Of a DNA stretch of 64,000 bases, positions 15,476 through 24,404 are shown piece by piece. The notes beneath the pieces are model-generated. The model had not been told where the DNA came from. It made no database searches and saw nothing but the letters and a program-made list of their open reading frames with translations. Position 1 is the first letter of the stretch, and each line of letters starts with the position of its first letter. The position numbers were made by a program, and so were the translations under genes. Origin of the DNA: Streptomyces bungoensis (GTDB taxonomy: Bacteria; Actinomycetota; Actinomycetes; Streptomycetales; Streptomycetaceae); NCBI RefSeq assembly GCF_001514215.1, contig NZ_KQ948858.1, forward strand, positions 151,393-215,392, in the 5' to 3' direction.

Positions 15476-16657
15476 TCAGCGGTGCAGCAGTACCAGGTCG
15501 TCCCGGTGGACGACCTCGCGTTCGTAGGCCGGGCCCAGCTCGCGCGCCAGCTCCCGGGTCGAACGTCCGATCAGCTGGGGGATCTCCTTGGCGTCGAAGT
15601 TGACGAGCCCGCGGGCCACCGCGCGTCCGGTTCCGTCGCGCAGCTCGACCGGGTCGCCGGCGCTGAACTCGCCTTCCACGGCGGCGATCCCGGCGGGCAG
15701 CAGCGACGTGCGTCGCTCCACGACCGCGCGGACGGCGCCGTCGTCGAGGGTGAGCGACCCCTGCGGGGTGGAGGCGTGCTGGAGCCACAGCAGCCGGTCC
15801 GCGGAGCGCTTGCCGCTGGGGTGGAAGTAGGTGCCGGTGTCGCCGCCGCCGAGCGCCTCCGCGGCGTGGACGGCGCTGGTGAGCACCACGGGGATGCCGG
15901 CGGCGGCCGCGATCCGGGCGGCCTCGACCTTCGTGACCATGCCGCCGGTGCCGACCCCGGCCTTGCCGGCGCTGCCGATGTCCACCCCGGACAGGTCGGC
16001 GGGCCCGCGCACCTCGGCTATCCGCGAGGTGCCCGGCCGGCTGGGGTCGCCGTCGTAGACGCCGTCGACGTCGGAGAGCAGGACGAGCAGGTCGGCGTGG
16101 ACGAGGTGGGCGACGAGGGCGGCGAGGCGGTCGTTGTCGCCGAAGCGGATCTCGTCGGTGGCGACGGTGTCGTTCTCGTTGACGACCGGGAACGCGCCCA
16201 TGGCGAGGAGCTTGTCCAGGGTGCGGGAGGCGTTGCGGTGGTGGGCGCGGCGGCTCATGTCGTCGCTGGTCAGCAGCACCTGGCCGACGCGGACGCCGTA
16301 GCGGGCGAAGGAGGCGGTGTAGCGGGCGACGAGCAGGCCCTGGCCGACGCTCGCGGCGGCCTGCTGGCGGGCCAGGTCCTTGGGGCGGCGGCGCAGGCCG
16401 AGCGGCGCCAGGCCGGCGGCGATGGCGCCGGAGGAGACCAGCACGATCTCCCGCTCCCCCGCGCCCGCCCGTCTCCCGCCACCACCCTCGACCGAGGCCG
16501 TTCGGGCCACCGTCTCGTTCCGGTGCTTGGCGAGGACGTCGACGAGCGCGTCGACGCGGTCGGCGTCCAGGCCGCCCGCGGCGGTGGTCAGCGAGGAGGA
16601 GCCGACCTTGACGACGATCCTGCGGGCCTCGCCCACGGCCTGCCTTGCCCTTGCCAC
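15476..16657 (-). CDS. proB: Glutamate 5-kinase with PUA domain
   Basis: Phosphorylates glutamate on the gamma-carboxyl, the first step of proline synthesis and usually feedback-inhibited by proline. The amino-acid kinase fold spans residues about 10-275 (VVKVGSSSLT; VLVSSGAIAAGL; VVNENDTVATDEIRFGDND; GTGGMVTKVEAA), and a PUA domain covers about 300-390. A roughly 20-residue Gly/Arg-rich stretch, TASVEGGGGRRAGAGERE, is inserted before the VLVSSGAIAAG strand, where most ProB proteins have a short loop. Start GTG 16655-16657. Confidence 0.95.
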   Translation of the reverse strand: MARARQAVGEARRIVVKVGSSSLTTAAGGLDADRVDALVDVLAKHRNETVARTASVEGGGGRRAGAGEREIVLVSSGAIAAGLAPLGLRRRPKDLARQQAAASVGQGLLVARYTASFARYGVRVGQVLLTSDDMSRRAHHRNASRTLDKLLAMGAFPVVNENDTVATDEIRFGDNDRLAALVAHLVHADLLVLLSDVDGVYDGDPSRPGTSRIAEVRGPADLSGVDIGSAGKAGVGTGGMVTKVEAARIAAAAGIPVVLTSAVHAAEALGGGDTGTYFHPSGKRSADRLLWLQHASTPQGSLTLDDGAVRAVVERRTSLLPAGIAAVEGEFSAGDPVELRDGTGRAVARGLVNFDAKEIPQLIGRSTRELARELGPAYEREVVHRDDLVLLHR

Positions 16658-16757
16658 CTTGCCTGTCGTCCCCTCGCGCGGTTCCGGCTGCCCTGACCGG
16701 CAATCTACGCGAAGGGGATGGTGCGGTGCGCGCCGGTCCAGTCTCCGGACAGCGCGG

Positions 16758-17978
16758 TCAGGCCGCCGCGGCCCCGGTGCCCGTGCCCGCGCTCGGCAGC
16801 ATGCGCCGGACCTTGCGCGCGGCCCGGCGCAGGAAGGAGTGGGCGGCGGCCTCCCGGTAGCCCTCGACGGCGCGGGCCTCGCGGGGTTCGGCCAGGTAGG
16901 CCTCGTCGGGGACGCCGGCCGCGGCGGAGCGGAAGTGCGGGTAGGCGAGGTAGACGCGGGTGCCGCGCCTCTCCAGGACGGCCTCGGGCCGCTTCTTCGC
17001 CCGGACGAACTCCACGACGTCCGGCAGGAGGTCGGTGCGCCGGGTGGCCACCAGGTGCAGCCGCAGCCGCTCGTCGACCTTGAGCCGGCGGGCCACGCCC
17101 GGGGTCCAGTAGGCGTCCATCAGCGGCTCGGCCAGTTCGAGCTTGTGCCGGCGCACCTCGTCGCCGTCCTTGAGGAACCTGGGACCGAACTGCGGCAGCA
17201 GGGTGATGAGGAAGGGCCGGACCATCAGGGTGTCGCGCCGGGGGCCGGCCGGAACCATCGCGGCGACGAGTTCCATCAGGGCGCGCGCGGAGTCGAAGCG
17301 GAGCGTGTAGCCGCCCTGCTTGGTGACGTGGTTGCCGTCCTCGCGGCCGACCAGGTAGTAGCAGGTGTGGTCGGCGAGCACGGAGACGCCGTCGGCCCGC
17401 AGATAGGCCTCCATCGTGAACAGGGCGTCCTCGCCGGTCCACAGGGACTCGTCGAACCGGATGCCGTGCCGGTCCAGCAGGGCGCGGCGGAAGAGTTTCT
17501 GGGCGCTGAGGGTGAACTTGATGTGGGAGGAGAAGACGTCGGTCCGCTCCAGGTTCCTGCCCCACATGGACTTCGGCGGGACGCGGTTGACGCCCTCGAC
17601 GCGGCCGAGGACGACGTCGGTGCCGTTGCGGTCGGCCATGGCGACCATGCGCTCCAGGGCCTCGGGCCCGAGCCGGTCGTCGGCGTCCAGGAAGAAGACG
17701 TAGCGTCCGGCCGCCTTGCCGAGGCCGACGTTGCGCGGGCCGCTCGGGCCGCCGGAGTTCTCCTGGTGGATCACGGTGACCGGCATGGGCGCGCGGGCCG
17801 CGAACTCCTCCAGGTACTCCCCCGTGCCGTCCGTGGAACCGTCGTCGACCGCGACGACCTCCATGCGCCCGGGGTCGATGGTCTGCGCCTCGACGGATGC
17901 CAGGCACTCGACCAGGTACGGCATCGCCTCGTACGCCCCGATGATCACGCTGACATCAGGCTGCGTCCCGACGGTCAC
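16758..17978 (-). CDS. Family 2 glycosyltransferase (wall-polymer cluster)
   Basis: A 406-residue GT-A enzyme. VSVIIGAYEAMPYL starts the nucleotide-sugar fold, VVAVDDGSTDGTGEY follows, and DADD (FFLDADDRLG) is the metal-binding DxD. FDESLWTGEDALF matches the acceptor-side ED motif. The C-terminal 150 residues are basic and lack membrane helices. It lies downstream of a TagF-like polymerase and a CDP-alditol synthase on the same strand, so it probably modifies or primes that polymer. Donor sugar unknown. Confidence 0.82.
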   Translation of the reverse strand: MTVGTQPDVSVIIGAYEAMPYLVECLASVEAQTIDPGRMEVVAVDDGSTDGTGEYLEEFAARAPMPVTVIHQENSGGPSGPRNVGLGKAAGRYVFFLDADDRLGPEALERMVAMADRNGTDVVLGRVEGVNRVPPKSMWGRNLERTDVFSSHIKFTLSAQKLFRRALLDRHGIRFDESLWTGEDALFTMEAYLRADGVSVLADHTCYYLVGREDGNHVTKQGGYTLRFDSARALMELVAAMVPAGPRRDTLMVRPFLITLLPQFGPRFLKDGDEVRRHKLELAEPLMDAYWTPGVARRLKVDERLRLHLVATRRTDLLPDVVEFVRAKKRPEAVLERRGTRVYLAYPHFRSAAAGVPDEAYLAEPREARAVEGYREAAAHSFLRRAARKVRRMLPSAGTGTGAAAA

Positions 17979-18181
17979 GTCTCCCCCTTCTCGGCTGAAC
18001 GAACATTTACCCCGTATCGACTCAACAGCGTCCTGTCAGACGGGCTCCGGGAGGACGCGGTTGTCTCGCCCCGGCCGGCACGTGGGGCAGGTCACACGGC
18101 TGGTCCCGCAGCGGCACCGCGGTGCGGACCGGGCGCCACCGGACAGTACGCAGGGCCGGTAAGAGCTGCTCACACCCAAAA

Positions 18182-18217
18182 GGGCCGGCCCCCGGGACCG
18201 CTCCCGGGGGCCGGCCC
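18182..18217 (-). terminator. 16-bp hairpin after the TagF-like gene
   Basis: GGGCCGGCCCCCGGGA and its exact complement flank a four-base loop; minus-strand CCCTTTTGGG follows. It lies 16 bases after the stop of the gene at 18233-20353 and should end that transcript, so the GT2 gene may need its own promoter in 17979-18181. Confidence 0.85.
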
Positions 18218-18232
18218 CGACACGGGGGATAG

Positions 18233-20353
18233 TCAGCCCGCGTTCACGCCGTCCGTCTCGCCGGCGGACGCCGCCCGCTGTCCGGGCACCGCGTTGGTCA
18301 GCTCGGCGGCCTCGGCGGGGTCGATGCTCGCGGCGGCGGGACGGGACTCCTGGCCGAGGTTGCGGGCCCCGGCCTTGAGCGCCAGGTCGGCGACCGCGGC
18401 GTCGAACCGGTCGATGGAGGGCGGCACGTCCGGGCCGAGCAGGTACTCCTTCAGCTCGGCGCGGGCCTCGGCCAGCAGGTCGGCGGCCGGGTCGCGCACG
18501 GCGTCCAGCAGGCCGCCGAGCTCCTCGGCGCCGTTGGACAGGATGACCGCTGCGCGCACGGCCGTGTTCTGCCGCTTGAACTCCTCCACGCCGAGTTCCG
18601 CGGAGTCGGTGACCGCGTACGGCTTGCCGCTGGCGATGAAGTCGGAGACCACGGAGGAGATGTCGGAGACCATGGCGTCGGAGACGTTGAAGCAGTCGTA
18701 CAGGCGCGGCTCGGCGCCGGTGATCACCCGGTGCTCGTACGCCGGGAAGGAGCGCCAGTAGGCGTCGTTCCACTCGGCGCGCAGCCGGGCGATCTCCGCG
18801 TGCTCCGCGAGGTCGACGATCCCGTCGCGGGTGGCCTCGGCCTCGTCGCCCTTGTCGTCGCCGGTTCCGGCCAGCTCGGCGAGGCGGGCCTCGACGCGGG
18901 CCAGTTCGGCCCTGGCCCCGTCCTCGGCGGCGGTGTCGGCGGTGAAGCGGGGGTCGGCGGCGCGCTCGGCGGCGGCCTGCTCCACCAGGGCGGTGATCCG
19001 GCGGTGCGCGGCGGCGGCCTCGGCGCTGACAGTGCCGGTGAAGGGGTGCGGCTTGTACAGCACCCGGACCGGCGGGTCGGCCGTGACCAGCTTGTTCACG
19101 ATGTTCTCACCGGCCAGCACGATCGAGGTGTTGCCGGGGTTGCCGTCCCAGCCCTCCCAGGTGGGAGCGTAGAGGACGGTGGGGACGCGTCCGTCCGGCA
19201 TGTCCTGCCGGCTCCGGATGGGGGCGAGCTGGGGGCGGCCGACCTCGACGATGTCCTCGTCGCGGACGCCGACGTCGGCGATGGCGTAGCGGTCGCGGCC
19301 GGCGCGGCCGGCGGTCCACACCTCGTCGTAGACCTTGCTGTACGGGTTGACGCTGGCCAGCTTGTCGCTGTCGCCGTGGCCGATGAAGACGTGCTTCATG
19401 GTGGGCACGCGCAGCAGGTGGATGTTCTTGCCGACGTTGGCCGCGTACAGCGCCACGCGCACGGTCGACAGGTCCATGTTCATCAGGTGCACCCCTCCGG
19501 GCACGCAGATGACGGGGACCGTGGTGGGCGCGAGGCTGCTCAGGATGACGCGCTCGCGCAGGATGATCAGCGGCCGGCTGTGCAGCTGCTCCATCGTCTC
19601 CAGCCACATGTTGACCTGGTACGCGGAGTCCTTGGAGCCGGAGAAGTACAGGACCGTCTCGGGCCGGTAGGCGGCCAGCCAGTCGTCGACGGCGGCGAGG
19701 ACGTCGTCGGCCTTCGGCGGGATCTTCCGGCCGCGCACGTACGGCACGAGCACGGCGACGTAGAGGCAGCCGAGACCGACGGTGAGGCCGATGCCGGTGA
19801 ACCCGACGGCGGAGGAGCCCAGCGCCGCGGAGACGAGGATGCCGGCGACCGCGAAGAGGTCCAGGTGGAGCATCTTCTCCGCGGACCGGTGCAGCAGGCC
19901 GCGCGGCGGGGCGTCGGGGATGCGGATGCGGGACCTGAGGTCGACGTTCCGGGTGGCGACCGGCATCCGGCGGCGGTTGCGGATCAGGGTGACCAGGGCG
20001 CCGTGCGGGGCCTGGAGGCCGTAGAAGGATATGAAGCAGGCGATCGCGCCGTAGAGGAGCAGGCTGCCCGGGATGGCGAGGCGGACCAGCAGGAGCACCA
20101 GCAGGAGCTGCCGGATCAGGAACCGGATGGACAGGCCCGCCCGGACCTTGCTCAGACGGTTGATCAGGTAGCTGCCCTTGCGGTGCAGATAGTGGTCCGC
20201 CAGGTACGTCACGGCGGCCGCGGCCGCGAAGGCGTAGACGTTCGGGACCAGCGCGGCCAGCATGAGGCCGGGGAAGCCCAGCATCACGAGGAGCGCCGCG
20301 GCCAGCTCGGCCGCGCTGCCCACCCGGGCGACGCGAATAGCGGTGGATATCAC
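18233..20353 (-). CDS. TagF-like CDP-alditol polyol-phosphotransferase with membrane N-terminus
   Basis: A 706-residue polymerase. Residues 1-200 hold about five membrane segments. The C-terminal half is a CDP-glycerol glycerophosphotransferase domain: IGHGDSDKLASVNPYSKVYD, VLYAPTWEGWDG, then DISSVVSDFIASGKPYAVTD, matching the conserved TagF/TagB blocks. A coiled, Ala/Glu-rich insertion lies at about 430-510. Such enzymes polymerise glycerol- or ribitol-phosphate on lipid-linked teichoic precursors. The upstream CDP-alditol synthase suggests ribitol phosphate. From memory the S. coelicolor homologue belongs to a sporulation wall complex. Start GTG 20351-20353; its ribosome site is poor. Confidence 0.82.
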   Translation of the reverse strand: MISTAIRVARVGSAAELAAALLVMLGFPGLMLAALVPNVYAFAAAAAVTYLADHYLHRKGSYLINRLSKVRAGLSIRFLIRQLLLVLLLVRLAIPGSLLLYGAIACFISFYGLQAPHGALVTLIRNRRRMPVATRNVDLRSRIRIPDAPPRGLLHRSAEKMLHLDLFAVAGILVSAALGSSAVGFTGIGLTVGLGCLYVAVLVPYVRGRKIPPKADDVLAAVDDWLAAYRPETVLYFSGSKDSAYQVNMWLETMEQLHSRPLIILRERVILSSLAPTTVPVICVPGGVHLMNMDLSTVRVALYAANVGKNIHLLRVPTMKHVFIGHGDSDKLASVNPYSKVYDEVWTAGRAGRDRYAIADVGVRDEDIVEVGRPQLAPIRSRQDMPDGRVPTVLYAPTWEGWDGNPGNTSIVLAGENIVNKLVTADPPVRVLYKPHPFTGTVSAEAAAAHRRITALVEQAAAERAADPRFTADTAAEDGARAELARVEARLAELAGTGDDKGDEAEATRDGIVDLAEHAEIARLRAEWNDAYWRSFPAYEHRVITGAEPRLYDCFNVSDAMVSDISSVVSDFIASGKPYAVTDSAELGVEEFKRQNTAVRAAVILSNGAEELGGLLDAVRDPAADLLAEARAELKEYLLGPDVPPSIDRFDAAVADLALKAGARNLGQESRPAAASIDPAEAAELTNAVPGQRAASAGETDGVNAG

Positions 20354-20435
20354 GGAGGAACCTGCTCTGGGAGGGGAGTGCCGGTTTTGTTCAGTAATGC
20401 CGGTTTACGCCGGAATTCCGTCAGGGGTACGGACA

Positions 20436-20480
20436 CAGGCCTCTGCGCATACCCGCCGAACGGGTACCCGCAAAGGCCTG
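20436..20480 (-). terminator. Hairpin between CDP-alditol synthase and TagF-like genes
   Basis: CAGGCCT (20436-20442) pairs with AGGCCTG (20474-20480), and an inner stem TACCCG/CGGGTA closes a five-base loop. It lies in the 156-base gap between the two same-strand genes. It could be a partial terminator or a processing site; there is no T-tract. Confidence 0.55.
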
Positions 20481-20509
20481 AATTCCCAAAAGCTCGATCG
20501 AGCTGATTA

Positions 20510-22006
20510 TCACACGCCGTCCTGGCGGTCCAGCACGGAAGCCAGCGCCTGCTCGAAGCCGGAGGCCTTGGCGGCGCCGGCGGTCGGGTCCTGCTGGCGG
20601 ACGTCGATGACGTGACCGGTCAGCTCCGACAGCAGCACGTCCAGCGAGGTGCGGGCCACGGCCTCGGAGGACAGCAGGGTGCCCGTCGGCTCCTGCCCGA
20701 AGGCCTTGGTGCGCATGGGGGTCGCGGTGCGCTCGGGGTTCACGCAGTTGACGCGGATGCCCTCGGCGGCCCACTCGTCGGACAGCGCCTGGGTGAGGTT
20801 CACCATGGCGGCCTTGGTGGAGGAGTAGAGGGAGTACTCGGCGCGGCCGCGCGTGTAGCTGCTGGAGGTGTAGAGCAGCAGCTGGCCCTTGGTCTCCGCG
20901 AGGTACTTGTAGGAGGAGCGCGCGATCTGCACCGGGGCCAGGTAGTTGACCTTCAGCGCCTCCTCGATGGTGGCGTTGTCGGTCTCGGCGAGCTTGCCGA
21001 TGCGCAGCACGCCCGCGGTGTTCACGACGTAGTCGATCCGGCCGGTCTCCGCGTACGCCTTGGACAGCGCGTCGTCGACCTCCTCCGGGTTCTCCACGTG
21101 GGTACCGGTGGTGGAGCGGCCCAGCGCGTACACCGCGGCGCCGTAGGACCCGGCGAGTTCGGCGATGTCCTTGCCGATGCCGTAGGAGCCGCCGAAGACG
21201 ACGACGGTCTTGCCGGTGAGCAGCTCGCGGTAGGCCTCGTCGCCGTTCTGCTCGGGGGCGGCGGTGGTGCCGAGCTGGAAGAGCTTGTCGGCGATGAAGA
21301 CGTCGACCGGCTGGGTCACCTTCATGTTGTACTCGTCGCCCGCGACGACGTGGATGGGCACGTCCGGCAGGTACTTCAGGACCACCGAGCAGTCGTCCGT
21401 GGCCTGGAAGTTCGGGTCGCCGGCGGCGACCTCGTAGGCGCGGCGGATCGTGGACAGCTTGAAGGCCTGCGGGGTCTGGCCGCGGCGCAGCCGGGAGCGG
21501 TCCGGGATCTCGGTGATGAACTCGCCGTCCTCGCCGTGCGTGCGCGTGACGATGATGGTGTCCGCGGACGGGATGGCCACGTCCACGGCCTGGTAGCGCT
21601 CCAGCGCGGCCACGCAGTCGTCGATGACGCGCTGCGAGAGCAGGGGGCGCACGGCGTCGTGGAAGAGGACGTTGAGGTCCTCGCCCTCGGCCAGGCCCTC
21701 GCCGAGCGCGGCGATGGCCCGCTCGGTGGTCTCGTTCCGGGTCGCGCCGCCCTCGATGATCTTCTTGATCTTGGTGAACCCGGCCTTGGCGACGATCTTC
21801 TCGACGTCGGGCACGTAGCCCGGCGCCATCAGCACGATGACGTCGTCGATCGAGTCGGCCTTCTCGAAGGTGGTCAGGGTGTGCTCGATGACTGCCTTGC
21901 CGGCGATCTTCAGCAGCTGCTTGGGGATCGACAGACCCACCCGCTGACCGGTACCACCGGCCAGGATCACTGCGGTGGTACGGGGCTTGGCTATGTGCTG
22001 GGACAC
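20510..22006 (-). CDS. Bifunctional cytidylyltransferase / short-chain reductase (CDP-ribitol synthase type)
   Basis: A 498-residue fusion. Residues 1-240 are an IspD/TarI-type cytidylyltransferase (ILAGGTGQRVGLSIPKQLL; FHDAVRPLLS; DRSRLRRGQTPQAFK). Residues about 255-480 are a short-chain dehydrogenase (VVVFGGSYGIGKDIAELAG with the Gly-rich dinucleotide loop; YTSSSYTRGRAEYSLYSSTKAA with the Tyr-x3-Lys pair). The same order occurs in Haemophilus Acs1/Bcs1, which reduces ribulose 5-phosphate and activates ribitol phosphate with CTP. With the adjacent TagF-like polymerase this supports CDP-ribitol for a wall polymer. It is unlikely to be the isoprenoid IspD. GTG 22004-22006 follows GAGGTAGG. 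Confidence 0.83.
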   Translation of the reverse strand: MSQHIAKPRTTAVILAGGTGQRVGLSIPKQLLKIAGKAVIEHTLTTFEKADSIDDVIVLMAPGYVPDVEKIVAKAGFTKIKKIIEGGATRNETTERAIAALGEGLAEGEDLNVLFHDAVRPLLSQRVIDDCVAALERYQAVDVAIPSADTIIVTRTHGEDGEFITEIPDRSRLRRGQTPQAFKLSTIRRAYEVAAGDPNFQATDDCSVVLKYLPDVPIHVVAGDEYNMKVTQPVDVFIADKLFQLGTTAAPEQNGDEAYRELLTGKTVVVFGGSYGIGKDIAELAGSYGAAVYALGRSTTGTHVENPEEVDDALSKAYAETGRIDYVVNTAGVLRIGKLAETDNATIEEALKVNYLAPVQIARSSYKYLAETKGQLLLYTSSSYTRGRAEYSLYSSTKAAMVNLTQALSDEWAAEGIRVNCVNPERTATPMRTKAFGQEPTGTLLSSEAVARTSLDVLLSELTGHVIDVRQQDPTAGAAKASGFEQALASVLDRQDGV

Positions 22007-22499
22007 AGGTGACCTACCTCAAGACGACAGGGAACCTCGGAAGAGTCCCACTTCGGCCAACCGAGATGCAAGGTGAGCGACCACTCGCGCATATACGAGC
22101 GCAACCTGCCATTCACCTGAGACTCCTGATACTTGGGCATGGTTGCGCGAACTGCCGGTGGAATTTCTGTGAGTAAGTCCACAGGTGCCTCAGGCGTTTC
22201 AAACGGCGCCGGCCGAGCACCCGTAAGGGTTGCCGCGCCGGTCGCCGACGGCCCGTACGGCCGGGCGCACCGATCTTCCGCCGAGAGGCCGCCAATTCAG
22301 CCCGGCGGGCGGTTCATTGCCGCGGAATTCCCCGTCGGAAACTATTCGCGGTGCCCGGAACCAGCCGGGGAAGATTCCCGGTCAGGGCGCGTGCCGTACA
22401 GTACGCCCCCCTGTTCAGAAGACGGTAAGAATTCGATCTGAGGAAGGTCTGAGAAGGGTCTGAGAAAAGACCGGGACGGGGCGGGACCCTCCAACGAAA
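22007..22499. other. 493-bp region upstream of the CDP-alditol synthase gene; no gene seen
   Basis: Short open frames here have no convincing ribosome sites or codon bias. It should carry the promoter of the minus-strand wall-polymer operon. No -10/-35 pair could be picked with confidence, and no strong repeat was seen apart from the terminator hairpin at its right edge. Confidence 0.5.
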
Positions 22500-22539
22500 G
22501 TGCGGCGCGGAGAGGTTCGGGAACCTCTCCGCGCCGCAC
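22500..22539 (-). terminator. Perfect 19-bp hairpin after obg
   Basis: GTGCGGCGCGGAGAGGTTC, two bases, and its exact complement. It lies 33 bases after the obg stop and is the strongest hairpin in the region; it should end the rplU-rpmA-obg transcript. Confidence 0.88.
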
Positions 22540-22572
22540 GGTCGGCAGCAGCCGCGGGACCAGCCGTCGGAC

Positions 22573-24021
22573 CTACTCGAACGGGTCGAACTCGTCGTAG
22601 GCGCGCAGGGAGTCGTCGCGCTCCGCCTGCCGGTCGTGCCGGCGCTGCGCGGCGGGACGCGGCGCGTCGAAGCGGTGGTCCTCGCCACGGCGGCCCAGCA
22701 TCTCCGCGCCGGCCATGACCGACGGCTCCCAGTCGAAGACGACCGCGTTGTCCTCGGGGCCGATGGCGACGCCGTCGCCGCCGCGGGCGCCCGCCTTCAT
22801 CAACTGGTCCTCGACACCGAGGCGGTTGAGCCGGTCGGCAAGGTAGCCGACGGCCTCGTCGTTGTTGAAGTCGGTCTGGCGGACCCAGCGCTCGGGCTTC
22901 TCGCCGCGCACCCGGAACAGCGGCTCGCCGTCGATCTCCTCGCGGGTGACGGTGAAGCCCGTGTCGTCCACGGCCTTGGGGCGGATGACGATGCGCGTCG
23001 CCTCCTCCTTCGGCTTCGCGGCCCGCGCCTTCGCGACGAGCTCGGCGAGGGCGAACGACAGCTCCCGCAGGCCGATGTGGGCCACGGCCGACACCTCGAA
23101 GACGCGGTAGCCGCGCTCCTCCAGGTCGGAGCGGACCATCTCGGCGAGGTCCTTGCCGTCGGGCACGTCGACCTTGTTCAGGACGACGATCCGCGGACGG
23201 TTGTCGAGGCCGCCGTACTCGCGCAGCTCCGCCTCGATGGTGTCGAGGTCGGAGACCGGGTCGCGGTCGGACTCCAGGGTCGCGGTGTCCAGGACGTGCA
23301 CCAGCACGCTGCAGCGCTCCACGTGCCGCAGGAACTCCAGGCCGAGGCCCCGGCCCTGGCTGGCGCCCGGGATGAGTCCCGGCACGTCGGCGATGGTGAA
23401 CACGGTCGAACCGGCCGTCACCACACCGAGGTTGGGCACGAGGGTGGTGAAGGGGTAGTCGGCGATCTTCGGCTTGGCCGCGCTGAGCACGGAGATCAGC
23501 GAGGACTTGCCGGCGCTCGGGTAGCCCACCAGCGCGACGTCGGCGACCGTCTTCAGTTCCAGGACGATGTCGCCCAGGTCGCCGGGCTCGCCGAGCAGCG
23601 CGAAGCCGGGCGCCTTGCGGCGGGCGGAGGCCAGCGCGGCGTTGCCGAGGCCGCCCCGGCCGCCCTGCGCGGCCACGTACGACGTGCCGTGCCCGACGAG
23701 GTCGGCGAGCACGTTGCCCGCCTTGTCGAGGACGACCGTGCCGTCCGGCACCGGCAGGACCAGGTCCTGGCCGTCCTTGCCGGAGCGGTTGCCGCCCTCG
23801 CCGGGCTTGCCGTTGGTGGCCTTGCGGTGCGGGGAGTGGTGGTACTCGAGCAGCGTCGTCACGGACTGGTCGACCGTCAGGATGACGTCGCCGCCCCGGC
23901 CGCCGTTGCCCCCGTCGGGGCCGCCGAGCGGCTTGAACTTCTCCCGGTGGACGGAGGCACAGCCGTGGCCTCCGTTACCCGCGGCGACGTGCAACTCGAC
24001 GCGGTCCACGAAGGTGGTCAT
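22573..24021 (-). CDS. obg: Obg/CgtA GTPase
   Basis: Essential ribosome-assembly GTPase that in Streptomyces also affects sporulation onset. The Gly-rich Obg fold is at residues 1-155 (AAGNGGHGCASVHREKF; PDGGNGGRGGDV). The G domain has GYPSAGKSSLI, ADVPGLIPGAS and NKVDVPDG. The OCT domain runs from about 345 to 425 (FTVTREEIDGEPLFRV; WVRQTDFNNDEAVGYL), followed by a charged tail. The ATG at 24019-24021 has a GGAGG ribosome site. It follows rplU and rpmA on the same strand, the usual bacterial order. Confidence 0.97.
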   Translation of the reverse strand: MTTFVDRVELHVAAGNGGHGCASVHREKFKPLGGPDGGNGGRGGDVILTVDQSVTTLLEYHHSPHRKATNGKPGEGGNRSGKDGQDLVLPVPDGTVVLDKAGNVLADLVGHGTSYVAAQGGRGGLGNAALASARRKAPGFALLGEPGDLGDIVLELKTVADVALVGYPSAGKSSLISVLSAAKPKIADYPFTTLVPNLGVVTAGSTVFTIADVPGLIPGASQGRGLGLEFLRHVERCSVLVHVLDTATLESDRDPVSDLDTIEAELREYGGLDNRPRIVVLNKVDVPDGKDLAEMVRSDLEERGYRVFEVSAVAHIGLRELSFALAELVAKARAAKPKEEATRIVIRPKAVDDTGFTVTREEIDGEPLFRVRGEKPERWVRQTDFNNDEAVGYLADRLNRLGVEDQLMKAGARGGDGVAIGPEDNAVVFDWEPSVMAGAEMLGRRGEDHRFDAPRPAAQRRHDRQAERDDSLRAYDEFDPFE

Positions 24022-24062
24022 GGTTGGTGCCTCCAAAAATCAAGGGTGTTTCCTGGGTAACA

Positions 24063-24112
24063 CGCGAAAGGCGGACCCGCCTTCCCGAACGGGAAGTGAG
24101 GTCCGCCTCGCG
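24063..24112 (-). terminator. Nested hairpin between rpmA and obg
   Basis: Outer arms AGGCGGACC and GGTCCGCCT, flanked by CGCG on both sides, enclose an inner CTTCCCG/CGGGAAG stem. It occupies most of the 114-base gap between rpmA and obg. It may lower readthrough into obg so that ribosomal proteins are made in excess; a T-tract is absent, so processing is an alternative. Confidence 0.6.
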
Positions 24113-24135
24113 AAAGCGTGCGGTCTGTGCCCGAC

Positions 24136-24390
24136 TCAGGCGACCGGAACGATGTTCACGACCTTGCGGCCACGGTGGCTGCCGAACTCCACCGCACCGG
24201 CCTGCAGCGCGAACAGCGTGTCGTCGCCGCCGCGGCCGACACCGGCGCCCGGGTGGAAGTGGGTGCCGCGCTGGCGGACCAGGATCTCACCCGCGTTGAC
24301 GACCTGACCGCCGAAGCGCTTCACGCCGAGCCGCTGGGCGTTGGAGTCGCGACCGTTCCGGGTGGACGATGCGCCCTTCTTGTGTGCCAT
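24136..24390 (-). CDS. rpmA: 50S ribosomal protein L27
   Basis: An 84-residue L27 with MAHKKGASSTRNGRDSNAQRLG at its start, the family signature. No cleavable N-terminal extension of the Firmicutes type is present. L27 reaches the peptidyl-transferase centre. It lies 14 bases after rplU and before obg. Confidence 0.98.
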   Translation of the reverse strand: MAHKKGASSTRNGRDSNAQRLGVKRFGGQVVNAGEILVRQRGTHFHPGAGVGRGGDDTLFALQAGAVEFGSHRGRKVVNIVPVA

Positions 24391-24404
24391 CTGTTCTCAG
24401 TCCC

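Noticed and set aside
20510..22006. Assignment as isoprenoid ispD
   Set aside because: The C-terminal reductase domain and the neighbouring TagF-like polymerase fit CDP-ribitol synthesis better.
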